From: Streptomyces spirodelae
GTDB lineage: Bacteria; Actinomycetota; Actinomycetes; Streptomycetales; Streptomycetaceae
Direction of reading: 5' to 3'
Assembly: GCF_017676385.1 (NCBI RefSeq)
Contig: NZ_JAFFZN010000004.1
Coordinates: 248,001 to 312,000 of the forward strand
Length of the DNA: 64,000 nt
Shown: piece after piece, positions 17,759-25,263 of the stretch
Layout of the letters: each line of letters opens with the position of its first letter
Position numbering within the stretch: position 1 is the stretch's first letter
Made by a program: the position numbers and the translations under genes
The notes under the pieces: generated by a model
Databases searched by the model: none
Seen by the model: only the letters and a program-made list of their open reading frames with translations
Told to the model about the DNA's origin: nothing

Positions 17759-18208
17759 TCAGACGCCGGTGTACTGGGCGGCGTACTCCTCGCTGGGCGG
17801 GACGACGGTGATGACGTCAATCAGCACCCCGTCCGGGGCGGCGACGATGAAGTGGCGTTGGCCGAACTCTTCCGTGCGCAGTGGCAGTACTTCGGGCAGG
17901 CCGGCCTCGGCCACGAGCCGCTGGTGCTCTGAGTCGACGTCGTCCACCTCGAAGTTCAACAGCAAGCCTCCCTGGAGAGCGGCCCGGTGCCCTTCGGGGA
18001 CGGTCGGGTGGGTGTGGTCGAGGAGGGCCAGCTCGTACTGCGGGGCGTCAGGGCGGCGCAGGCTGACGTACCAATCCGCTTCGAAGGTGACTTCGAACCT
18101 GAAGTGGCGGGTGTAGAAGTCGCGGGAGGCCGCCACGTCCCGGCTGGCGAGCACCGGGTAGAAGCCGCCGAGCTTGATCCTGGGCGTGGTCGTGAGTTCG
18201 TTCGTCAT
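17759..18208 (-). CDS. VOC/glyoxalase superfamily protein
   Basis: The 149-residue protein has the paired beta-alpha-beta-beta-beta modules of the vicinal oxygen chelate fold: [20 protein letters not shown] starts the first and [17 protein letters not shown] the second. Such proteins bind or detoxify small molecules such as bleomycin-type antibiotics or glyoxals; the substrate here is unknown. GGAGG lies about 8 bases before the ATG at 18208. It is divergent from a TetR gene with a palindromic operator between them, so it is almost certainly the target of that repressor. Confidence 0.88.
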   Translation of the reverse strand: MTNELTTTPRIKLGGFYPVLASRDVAASRDFYTRHFRFEVTFEADWYVSLRRPDAPQYELALLDHTHPTVPEGHRAALQGGLLLNFEVDDVDSEHQRLVAEAGLPEVLPLRTEEFGQRHFIVAAPDGVLIDVITVVPPSEEYAAQYTGV

Positions 18209-18230
18209 GACAGAGGTCCTCCAGCTTCAT

Positions 18231-18253
18231 TTCACATACCCACGGTATGTGAA
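18231..18253. promoter_or_regulatory. TetR operator, perfect inverted repeat
   Basis: TTCACATACC at 18231-18240 and GGTATGTGAA at 18244-18253 are exact reverse complements separated by CAC. A weaker half-match (GCATACCCTCAGTACGC) follows at about 18265-18281. The site lies between the divergent VOC and TetR genes, 22 bases from the VOC start codon, where bound repressor would block both promoters. Confidence 0.8.
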
Positions 18254-18296
18254 TCGGAACGTTAGCATACCCTCAGTACGCGAAAGGGGAAGGGCG

Positions 18297-18881
18297 GTGG
18301 GCTCGATGGCGGTCAGCCGAGCGGAGCAGCGGGCGGCCACGCGGCAAGCGCTGCTGGCCGAAGGGCGGCGGCGGTTCGCCGCCGACGGGTACCACCACGT
18401 GGTGCTGGCGGAGGTGGCGCGGGCCGCCGGCGTCACCAAGGGAGCCGCCTATCACCACTTCGACAGCAAGGCCGGGCTCTTCCGGGCCGTCGTCTGCGAG
18501 GTGCAGCAGGAACTGGGCGAGCGGGTCGCGACCGAAGCCGAACGGCACGAGGACCTCTGGGAGCAACTCCGGGCCGGCTGCCGGGCCTTCCTGGCCGCGG
18601 GAACCGACCCGGCGGTCCGACAGATCCTCCTGGTCGACGCGCCGACCGTGTTGGGCTGGGACGAGTGGCGCGCCCTGGACGAGGAATCCTCCGCCCGGCA
18701 TCTCGCGGACGCCCTGACGGCGCTGGCCGAAGCGGGGATCATCGCCGATCAACCGGTGGAGCCACTGGCCCGGTTGCTCTCGGGGGCGATGAACGAGGCC
18801 GCGCTCTGGATCGCGCGGGGCGGGGACCCGCAGGCTGGGGAGCAGGCGCTCGACCGGCTCCTGGCGGGGCTGCGCACCTGA
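18297..18881 (+). CDS. TetR-family repressor of the VOC gene
   Basis: This 194-residue TetR protein has its helix-turn-helix in the first 60 residues (VVLAEVARAAGVTKGAAYHHF, then DSKAGLF). The C-terminal part resembles the domain type with WDEWRALDEESSARHLADAL. GTG at 18297 is preferred because GGGGAAGGG precedes it; ATG at 18306 is possible. Position and the adjacent palindrome indicate autoregulation and control of the divergent VOC gene. The inducer is unknown. Confidence 0.9.
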   Translation: MGSMAVSRAEQRAATRQALLAEGRRRFAADGYHHVVLAEVARAAGVTKGAAYHHFDSKAGLFRAVVCEVQQELGERVATEAERHEDLWEQLRAGCRAFLAAGTDPAVRQILLVDAPTVLGWDEWRALDEESSARHLADALTALAEAGIIADQPVEPLARLLSGAMNEAALWIARGGDPQAGEQALDRLLAGLRT

Positions 18882-19059
18882 CCCGGACCGGCACCGCATC
18901 GATTCCCCGTAGTGGCGGCCGCTGAGGCACGGCTTGTTCACCTGCCCGGCACGCACGGCCGCCGGAAACCTCGCCCCTCGCCGCCGCCTGGCCGCCGGCG
19001 TAGGCGACGGCCAGGAACAGCGCCGAGGTGGAAGGGACATGTTTCAGACTGGTGGAGAC

Positions 19060-19170
19060 CTACAGCGAGAGGGTCTCACCCGGGCCGATGGGGATCCCGA
19101 GGAGTACCCAAGCCACGAAGAGGAGCATCCAGCCGACGTAGAAGGCAACGGTGAAGGGCTGGCACCGGGC
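19060..19170 (-). pseudogene. Possible C-terminal fragment of AbgT-type transporter
   Basis: The last 34 codons before a TAG at 19060 read as one membrane segment ending a transporter (PFTVAFYVGWMLLFVAWVLL, then GIPIGPG). This is reminiscent of the C-terminus of AbgT-family p-aminobenzoyl-glutamate carriers. Upstream the frame has no similar character. The assignment rests on memory of a short motif, so confidence is low. The rest of the 18.9-19.2 kb gap shows nothing. Confidence 0.35.
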
Positions 19171-19199
19171 GGTGTCAGCCCCCTCGCTGCTGGGTTCGG

Positions 19200-19922
19200 T
19201 CAGTGCGCCGGCCGCCGCGGTGGCGGAACCTTCGGCAACAGTTCCCACAGCGGCCAGGAACCCGCTGCCCATCTGGCGAGCATGTGGCGGTCGACCAAGT
19301 GCATCTGCTGGTCCCCGGCGAAGGGGACCGCGTCCCGGGTGAAGCGTCCGTTGGTGAGCATCACGACCACGTCCGCCTTGTGCACCGGCCGTGCCGTCCC
19401 GTTGAGCCGCTGCAGGTCCGGGGTGCCGATGGCCGCGCCGGCCAGCCCGTCACGGCGGTGCTTGCACTGGATCACCCACCGCCGCCCCGCAGGGTCCGTT
19501 GCGATGACATCCGCGCCCTTGTCCCCCCGGCCCCCGGTGCGTAGCGCGTCCCGGCAGCCGTCCCGGAGCAGCAAGTCGCGGACCGCGTGCTCGAACTCCG
19601 CGTGGCCCAGCATGTCCAGCTGCGCCACCTGGAAGCGCAGGCCCTGAGCCCGTGCTGCCTCCCACCGCCGCCGCTGCGCCTGCTGCTGCCACCACAGGGT
19701 CCCGGCGCCCCCGGCCAGTACCCCGGCCAGGATCAGCACCCACCAGTGAACGAGGAGCCACTGCATCAGCGCGACGACCAGGCTCACGCCGATCACGACG
19801 ACCACCCCGGCTGCCATCAGCTTCTCCTGCTCCTTGCCGCGCCGCCTGCGCTGACGACGGACCGGAGCCCTCCGCGTAGCCTTCCGTGCCGAAGTCCTCC
19901 GTTCCGGCCGCCGCCCGCTCAC
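19200..19922 (-). CDS. Membrane-anchored Mrr-like restriction endonuclease domain protein
   Basis: The 240-residue protein begins with a strongly basic stretch (about residues 5-33), then two closely spaced membrane segments (about 36-58 and 62-78). A PD-(D/E)XK nuclease-like domain follows: an FEHAVRDLLLRDG helix, the catalytic aspartate in GDKGADV, and QCKH as the (E/Q)xK element. Mrr-type domains cut modified DNA, but small membrane-linked versions are common in Streptomyces and have no established role. It overlaps the 99-residue upstream gene by 4 bases, so the two form a unit. Confidence 0.8.
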   Translation of the reverse strand: MSGRRPERRTSARKATRRAPVRRQRRRRGKEQEKLMAAGVVVVIGVSLVVALMQWLLVHWWVLILAGVLAGGAGTLWWQQQAQRRRWEAARAQGLRFQVAQLDMLGHAEFEHAVRDLLLRDGCRDALRTGGRGDKGADVIATDPAGRRWVIQCKHRRDGLAGAAIGTPDLQRLNGTARPVHKADVVVMLTNGRFTRDAVPFAGDQQMHLVDRHMLARWAAGSWPLWELLPKVPPPRRPAH

Positions 19923-20218
19923 CGGCCGCTCCCGGGCTGTGGCGGCTCTCCGGTGGGGAGCGTGATCCGGAGTATCGGCGTCTCCACCCTGTGGGGCGCC
20001 GCAGGAGCTTTCGGCCCGTCCCGCTGCTCTCGGGAGGCGGCACCGCCGCCTCCTCCACCGTGCCCTCCGATGGTTATGAACAGCAGCGCGATGGCAGCAG
20101 CCGCCGCCAGAGCCGACACCGGCCCTCCCGCGACGGTCCCGGCCACGACCGGGGCTGCCCTGGTGTGCGCTCGTACCGGAGTCCCATCCCTGCGCGTGTA
20201 CGCACGGACGTCAACCAC
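19919..20218 (-). CDS. Small basic membrane protein, partner of nuclease-like gene
   Basis: This 99-residue protein starts VDVRAYTRRDGTPVRAHTRA, a repeated arginine/histidine motif (VRAHTR) seen in short Streptomyces proteins. It has one membrane segment (about residues 33-53) and a Gly/Pro-rich tail. The GTG at 20218 has GGGAGGGC immediately upstream. Its stop overlaps the nuclease-like gene start, implying coupled translation. Function is unknown. Confidence 0.65.
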   Translation of the reverse strand: MVDVRAYTRRDGTPVRAHTRAAPVVAGTVAGGPVSALAAAAAIALLFITIGGHGGGGGGAASREQRDGPKAPAAPHRVETPILRITLPTGEPPQPGSGR

Positions 20219-20582
20219 ATGCCCTCCCTGAAGAGTTCAGCGAATCCCCGCTCACCCACCAGTGCAGCACGGACCACTGACAGCCAGTCATGGAGCGATC
20301 ATGGAAAGTGACCAATTGGGGATGCCGTCGCGAGGGGGCACAGGCCCTCGCGCGCCAGTCCGCGCTGTTATGGGTGTCGCTGCGGGCGGGCTGTCCCGAG
20401 CTGACGCATCAAGCCGGTCACTCGGCACGTGCGCAAGAGAGTGGCGGGCTGGCGATCGCAGACAGCCAGCACGATGAGTTCCTGGTACGCAGGCGGTCGG
20501 TAGGGACAAGCATGAAGTCGAGACCGAGCACTCTGGCAATGTGCTCGCCCCGTCCACTCCGTCACAGCAGGAGGACCCGATC
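20219..20582. other. Intergenic stretch, nothing recognised
   Basis: This 364-base gap separates two divergently transcribed units. No frame on either strand carries a recognisable domain. The right end contains the AGGAGG site of the DHFR-like gene (about 20570). Confidence 0.5.
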
Positions 20583-21191
20583 GTGTCCCGTTCCGTGCTC
20601 TACATGTCCATGTCGCTCGACGGCTTCATCGCCGGTCCCGATGACGGCCCCGGGAACGGCCTCGGCACCGGTGGCGAGCAGTTGCACGCGTGGCTGTTCG
20701 ACGGCGACCAAGAGGCCCGTGGCGGAGCTGCCCTACCGGTCATCCGGACCGACGCGGCCAGCCTTACGGTCGTCAACGAGATGCTGGCCACCGGGGCCGT
20801 ACTGACGGGTCGGCGCACCTTCGACGCGGCCGGCGGCTGGGGCGGCGACCACCACGACGGCGTCCACATCGAGGTGTTCACCCGCTCCGCGGCTGATGAC
20901 GACGCCGTCCCGGGCTCCAACGTCCGCTTCGCCACCGACGGCATCGAGGCCGCGATGGCGCGGGCCAAGGAGGCCGCAGGGGAGCGGAACGTGCTGGTCC
21001 ACGGGGCGACGACGGCACAGTTGGCACTGCAGGCCGGAGTCCTGGACGAACTCGAGATCCATCAAGTCCCCGTACTGCTCGGTGTCGGCCGCTCGCTGTT
21101 CGGCACGCTGGGGACGCCCCACCAGCTCGACCTCGTGCGCGTCATCGACGCTCCCGGGGTCACGCATCTGCGATACCGCGTGAGCACCTGA
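20583..21191 (+). CDS. Dihydrofolate reductase/RibD C-terminal family protein
   Basis: This 202-residue protein belongs to the RibD C-terminal superfamily: MSLDGFIAGPDD at the start, TGRRTFDAAGGW (the nucleotide-binding turn) and VLVHGATTAQLALQAGVLDE near the end. Such proteins are NAD(P)H-dependent reductases of uncertain substrate and are not the housekeeping DHFR. The GTG at 20583 follows AGGAGG with a spacing of 8-9 bases. It is monocistronic, followed by a transposase remnant. Confidence 0.88.
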   Translation: MSRSVLYMSMSLDGFIAGPDDGPGNGLGTGGEQLHAWLFDGDQEARGGAALPVIRTDAASLTVVNEMLATGAVLTGRRTFDAAGGWGGDHHDGVHIEVFTRSAADDDAVPGSNVRFATDGIEAAMARAKEAAGERNVLVHGATTAQLALQAGVLDELEIHQVPVLLGVGRSLFGTLGTPHQLDLVRVIDAPGVTHLRYRVST

Positions 21192-21299
21192 GCACCTGAG
21201 CGCCGCCGCCGACCCGAGCCGCGATCCGTCAAGCGCCGACGAGATCGCTCATACCGTCCGGCGCCGAGGGCGCCCTCGGCATGACGGGCGTATCCAGGT

Positions 21300-21490
21300 A
21301 CGGCGGCACCAGGCCAGGACCCCAGCGCCTGGTCCTCAATGCCGCCGTACGCCGGACGGCCCGCTACCTGGACGACGCCGTCGAGGAGCTGCGGGCACTG
21401 CCTGCGGAGGGGCGCGAGCATGATGTCGTGGCGGAGGGACGCCTTCCGCCCCTCGCCCCCGGCTCGTGGTCTGTTCCCCGGCGGGCTGAC
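21300..21490 (+). pseudogene. C-terminal remnant of Tn3-family transposase
   Basis: About 60 codons read GPQRLVLNAAVRRTARYLDD followed by AVEELRALPAEGREHDVVAEG and LPPLAPG. This matches the end of the Tn3 transposase, where intact copies read LNAVVLWNTRYLDAAV...DEDVARLSPL. The catalytic DDE core and the terminal inverted repeats are missing, and several conserved residues are changed, so it is an old remnant. It lies between the DHFR-like gene and the CocE gene. Confidence 0.7.
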
Positions 21491-21493
21491 GGA

Positions 21494-23179
21494 TCAAGCG
21501 GGACAAGAGCTGCTGGGAAGTACCAGGGCCGAGTGCGTGTGGAGCGTGATCCGTACCGGTGTGAAGGTGGTGGTGTCCACCGGCGACTCCCCGTTGCCGG
21601 GATTACGGGCGTAGCGCGGATGGGCGCCTCCGCTGATCTGCCAGCGTATGCGGTGGCCGGCCTGGAAGCGGTGGGCGGTGGAGCTCATCGGCACGGTGAC
21701 CTGTGAGGGCGCCTGTTGGGCCGTCCGGAGTCGGACGAATCCGTCGCAGATGTTGACGGAGCGGCCCTGTGGGTCCACGTCGCACAGACGGGTGAAGACA
21801 TCGGCGTGCCCGGTATCCGTGGAGACGCTCAGCCGTGCGGAGACGTGGCCCAGGATGTCCATGGGCTCGGTCAGTGGTGGACCGGTGAATGTCAGGACGT
21901 CGTTTCGGGCCTCCAGAGTGGCGTTGTTCCGGGGACCGGCGGTACGGGAGAGCAGTGGGCCGCCCAGGGAGGGGGTGGGGTCGGCCGGGTCGTAGAGGAA
22001 CGCCGCCACGGATGCGGATTCCGTGGGGGCCTGCTGGGTGAGATGCCCACCGGGGATGGGGTACCACGAGGTGGCAGCCGCGGTCGGCGGCCATTCGTCG
22101 AGGTCCCGCCAGATGTCTTCGCCGCCGATGTGCACACGCACGGCGGTGGGACGCAGGCCGGAGGGATCGGCGTACAGATGGGCGCGCAGCCACGCGAGGC
22201 TCTCTGCGAACACCTTGGACCAACCTTGCTGCAGGGCCGAAGTGTGGGTCCAGGGCCCGACGAGCAGAGCGGTCTCGCATCCGGCCTGGCGCAGCCGGTC
22301 GTACTGCTCGAAGGTCTGGTCGGCCAGTGTGTCGTGCCATCCGGTGATCAGAGCCGTGGGAACGCGGAGCCGCTCCGCCGGCTCCGCCAACGACGCGCCG
22401 CGCCAGTAGGCGTCCTTGGTATCGGAGTGTGTCATCACGTCGTCCAGCCAAGACGGCTTGCTCCCCAGCGCTGCCATGTACGCCTCACGCAGGGGCTGCG
22501 CGGCGCTGATGTGGCGAAGGCGCCGCTGCAGGCGCAGTGTCGCTTTGAGGAACGGTCCCAAGCCCTGGTGCTGGTAGTTCATGCCCACACCCACGGCAAG
22601 GGCGTTCTCCAGACGCAGCGCACCGTCTGCGTGGAACAGAGCGTAGGGATCGTGCAGTCCTACTTGCACCACCATTGCCTTCAGTTCTGGCGGTGGGTCC
22701 GCAGCGAGGGCCCATTGCACGTAGCCCAGGTAACTGGGGCCGACTGTCCCCAGCGTTCCGTTGAACCAGGGGCGCTCGCGCAGCCAGGCCACCGTTGCCT
22801 GGCCGTCGGCGGCCTCGTTGCGCCACAGATCGAACTCGCCGCCCGAACCGCCGGTGCCGCGGCAGCTCTGCAGGACCACATGGAAGCCCTGTTCGGCGAA
22901 GAGCAGGCCGTACTGGGGCGACCACGGCAGGCCCCGGCCATAAGGAGAGCGGACCAGGAGGGTGGGGAAGTCGCCGGGGGCACGCGGAAAGTAGTGGTCG
23001 GTGAGCAACGGGCTGCCGTCGGCGGCCGGCACCACCAGTCCCGGCTCCCACCCGGCCTCGTGCTGTTTCGGCGGCAGACCTCGCCAGGTCGACCTCATCA
23101 TGCGTGCGGAAAGCGGTGGCTTTCCGGTGGGTGGTACCCAGGCAGGTCTGGCTACGGCGTCGGGCGTGCGCGAGGGCAT
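21494..23179 (-). CDS. CocE/NonD family hydrolase (peptidase S15)
   Basis: This 561-residue alpha/beta-hydrolase of the X-Pro dipeptidyl peptidase/cocaine esterase family has its nucleophile serine in GPSYLGYVQW, an oxyanion-region tyrosine in PYGRGLPWSP, the acid in GWHDTLADQ and the histidine in GPWTHTSALQ. A C-terminal jelly-roll domain (about residues 370-560) completes the family layout. There is no signal peptide, so it is probably cytoplasmic. AGGAGAG lies 5 bases before the ATG at 23179. A 33-base palindrome covers its promoter, and a TetR gene is divergent. The natural ester or amide substrate is unknown. Confidence 0.9.
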   Translation of the reverse strand: MPSRTPDAVARPAWVPPTGKPPLSARMMRSTWRGLPPKQHEAGWEPGLVVPAADGSPLLTDHYFPRAPGDFPTLLVRSPYGRGLPWSPQYGLLFAEQGFHVVLQSCRGTGGSGGEFDLWRNEAADGQATVAWLRERPWFNGTLGTVGPSYLGYVQWALAADPPPELKAMVVQVGLHDPYALFHADGALRLENALAVGVGMNYQHQGLGPFLKATLRLQRRLRHISAAQPLREAYMAALGSKPSWLDDVMTHSDTKDAYWRGASLAEPAERLRVPTALITGWHDTLADQTFEQYDRLRQAGCETALLVGPWTHTSALQQGWSKVFAESLAWLRAHLYADPSGLRPTAVRVHIGGEDIWRDLDEWPPTAAATSWYPIPGGHLTQQAPTESASVAAFLYDPADPTPSLGGPLLSRTAGPRNNATLEARNDVLTFTGPPLTEPMDILGHVSARLSVSTDTGHADVFTRLCDVDPQGRSVNICDGFVRLRTAQQAPSQVTVPMSSTAHRFQAGHRIRWQISGGAHPRYARNPGNGESPVDTTTFTPVRITLHTHSALVLPSSSCPA

Positions 23180-23187
23180 CGTTCTCT

Positions 23188-23220
23188 CCTTTATTCTCGT
23201 ACGTCGTACGAGAATAAAGG
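23188..23220. promoter_or_regulatory. TetR operator, 33-bp perfect palindrome
   Basis: CCTTTATTCTCGTACG (23188-23203) and CGTACGAGAATAAAGG (23205-23220) are exact reverse complements around a single T. The core TCTCGTACG...CGTACGAGA is a classic TetR-type site. It begins 9 bases upstream of the CocE start, overlapping that gene's ribosome site, and lies 57 bases before the TetR start. Repressor binding should silence both directions. Confidence 0.85.
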
Positions 23221-23277
23221 ATGCTTGGATGACCTTGGCAAGAGTCGCCTCAACAACCAGGGGAAGGAGTGCGAGCC

Positions 23278-23994
23278 GTGCCCGGTAATGGAAAGCCCGG
23301 TGCCGAGAGCATCGATCCCGAGCGGCTCTGGCTGCGTCCCACCGAGCCACGCAGGGGCCGCAGGCCGTCCTTCAGCCGGGAGGCGATCACCGCGGCAGCC
23401 GTCACCCTGGCGGATGCGGAAGGACTCGACGCGGTCACCATGCGGCGGGTGGCCGCCGAGGTCGGAGCGGGCGTCATGTCGCTCTACAGCTACGCCCCCG
23501 ACAAGGAGACGCTGCTGGAGCTGATGGTCGACCACGTCAGCGGCGAACTCACGGTCACCGGCCCGCCCAGCGGCGACTGGCGTGCCGATCTGAAGACCGT
23601 GGCCCGCCTGCAGCGTGCCAACATGCTGCGCCACCCTTGGCTGCCCGTCGCTTTGTCCACCCGCCGTGTTCCGGGCCCCAACACGCTGGCCTTCCTGGAA
23701 CACGTGCTTGCCGTCCTGCGGCCCACCGGGCTGGACGGGGCGGCGAAGCTGGAGGTCTTCGCCCAGATCACCGCGTTCGTGGCCGGGCACGTCGCTCACG
23801 AGATCGCGCAGGCCGCAGTCTCACGATCACCGGACCGGGCCGCAGCCGAGGGCCGATACCTCGCCGCTGTCGCCGCCGACGGTCGCCACCCGGAACTCGC
23901 CGAAGCCCTTTCCGCCCCTGGGCGCCCCCTCGCTCCCGACGCTACCTTCAGCCGGTTCCTCAACCGTCTGATCGACGGCCTCGATACTGACTGA
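23278..23994 (+). CDS. TetR-family repressor of the CocE gene
   Basis: This 238-residue regulator carries its helix-turn-helix at about residues 35-80 (FSREAITAAAVTLADAEGLD, then TMRRVAAEVGAGVMSLYSY). The C-terminal half resembles the tetracycline-repressor-type ligand domain. GTG at 23278 is preferred over GTG at 23269 because AAGGAG is spaced correctly for it. The shared 33-bp palindrome argues for autoregulation and control of the divergent hydrolase. Confidence 0.9.
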   Translation: MPGNGKPGAESIDPERLWLRPTEPRRGRRPSFSREAITAAAVTLADAEGLDAVTMRRVAAEVGAGVMSLYSYAPDKETLLELMVDHVSGELTVTGPPSGDWRADLKTVARLQRANMLRHPWLPVALSTRRVPGPNTLAFLEHVLAVLRPTGLDGAAKLEVFAQITAFVAGHVAHEIAQAAVSRSPDRAAAEGRYLAAVAADGRHPELAEALSAPGRPLAPDATFSRFLNRLIDGLDTD

Positions 23995-24142
23995 TGCCTC
24001 ATAACTGTTGCCTCCTGCCGAACCTGGCGGGGGACATGGAGACCAGAAGGCTTCCGCTTGCCGGAATCCGGGCCCGGGATCGCGGTACGCCCGCGCACAC
24101 TCGGACCAGAACGTATGTGTATTCGTCCAGGAGGACTGCTTG

Positions 24143-24976
24143 ATGATTGACCGACCCTTGACGCTCATGGCGGTGCACGCCCATCCCGACGACGAGGCCA
24201 CGGGAACCGGAGGGGTTCTGGCGCGGTACGCGGCGGAGGGTATCCGCACGGTTCTTGTGACGTGTACCGACGGTGGTTGTGGTGACGGGCCGGGGGGTGT
24301 CAAGCCGGGTGATCCGGGGCACGATCCGGGGGCCGTCGCGTTGATGCGCCGTCAAGAGCTCAAGGCGAGCTGTGAAGCCTTGAAGATCAGCGATCTGGAG
24401 ATGCTGGACTACGCCGACTCGGGAATGATGGGCTGGCCGAGCAACGACGCTCCCGGATCGTTCTGGCAGACCCCTGTGGCGGAAGGTGCCGCCCGACTCG
24501 TGGAACTCATGCGGCACTACCGGCCTGATGTGGTCGTCACCTATGACGAGAACGGCTTCTACGGCCACCCCGATCACATCCAGGCGCACCGCATCACGAT
24601 GGCGGCGCTGGAGATGACCGATCTGGCACCGAAGGTGTACTGGACGACGATGCCCCGCTCGGGGATGCAGCGGTTCGGCGAGATCATGCGCGAGTTCGGT
24701 GAGGACATGCCGGAGCCGGATCCTGCCGAGGCCGCCGCGCTGGCCGAGATCGGTCTCCCCGACGACGAGATCACCACGTGGGTGGACACCACCGCATTCA
24801 GCGGTCAGAAGTTCGACGCGCTGGCTGCGCACGCCAGTCAGGGCGAGAACATTTTCTTCCTCAAGATGGGCAAGGAGCGGTTCGGTGAGTTGATGGGCAT
24901 GGAGACGTTCGTACGTGTCAAGGACGCCACGGGCGCAGCCGTGCCCGAGAACGATCTCTTCGCCGGGCTGCGCTGA
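24143..24976 (+). CDS. PIG-L family deacetylase
   Basis: This 277-residue zinc-dependent de-N-acetylase of the PIG-L/MshB/Mca class has metal ligands in HPDDE (residues 14-18) and HPDH (142-145). Family members act on GlcNAc-inositol (mycothiol pathway), on mycothiol conjugates or on antibiotic precursors. The length and the MAVHAHPDDEATGTGG start are closest to mycothiol-conjugate amidase-like proteins. GGAGG lies 8 bases before the ATG at 24143. It stands alone downstream of a TetR gene, and the substrate cannot be decided. Confidence 0.9.
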   Translation: MIDRPLTLMAVHAHPDDEATGTGGVLARYAAEGIRTVLVTCTDGGCGDGPGGVKPGDPGHDPGAVALMRRQELKASCEALKISDLEMLDYADSGMMGWPSNDAPGSFWQTPVAEGAARLVELMRHYRPDVVVTYDENGFYGHPDHIQAHRITMAALEMTDLAPKVYWTTMPRSGMQRFGEIMREFGEDMPEPDPAEAAALAEIGLPDDEITTWVDTTAFSGQKFDALAAHASQGENIFFLKMGKERFGELMGMETFVRVKDATGAAVPENDLFAGLR

Positions 24977-25263
24977 TCCACCCGTCCGACCGGATCCTGG
25001 GAAACCCCCCCGTCCGAGCCGCGCAATCAAGCGCGTCACATACCCGGAGCATGCTCCGCAAGTTCTGCCTGGGCAGCCCAGGTCGCAGGCTCGGCGCTCT
25101 GGCTCTCAGCCGCGTCAGCAGCGCATCGAGTCCTGAGGCCGCTGTTGCGCTCCCGCAGCCCCTCGCGGCAGCCGCAGCGATCCGGTCGGATGCTTCCCTG
25201 TCCATTGGTGTCGGACTCATACGACGTCACTTCCTCGCCGCCCGAGGGGTGAGGACCAGCCGC

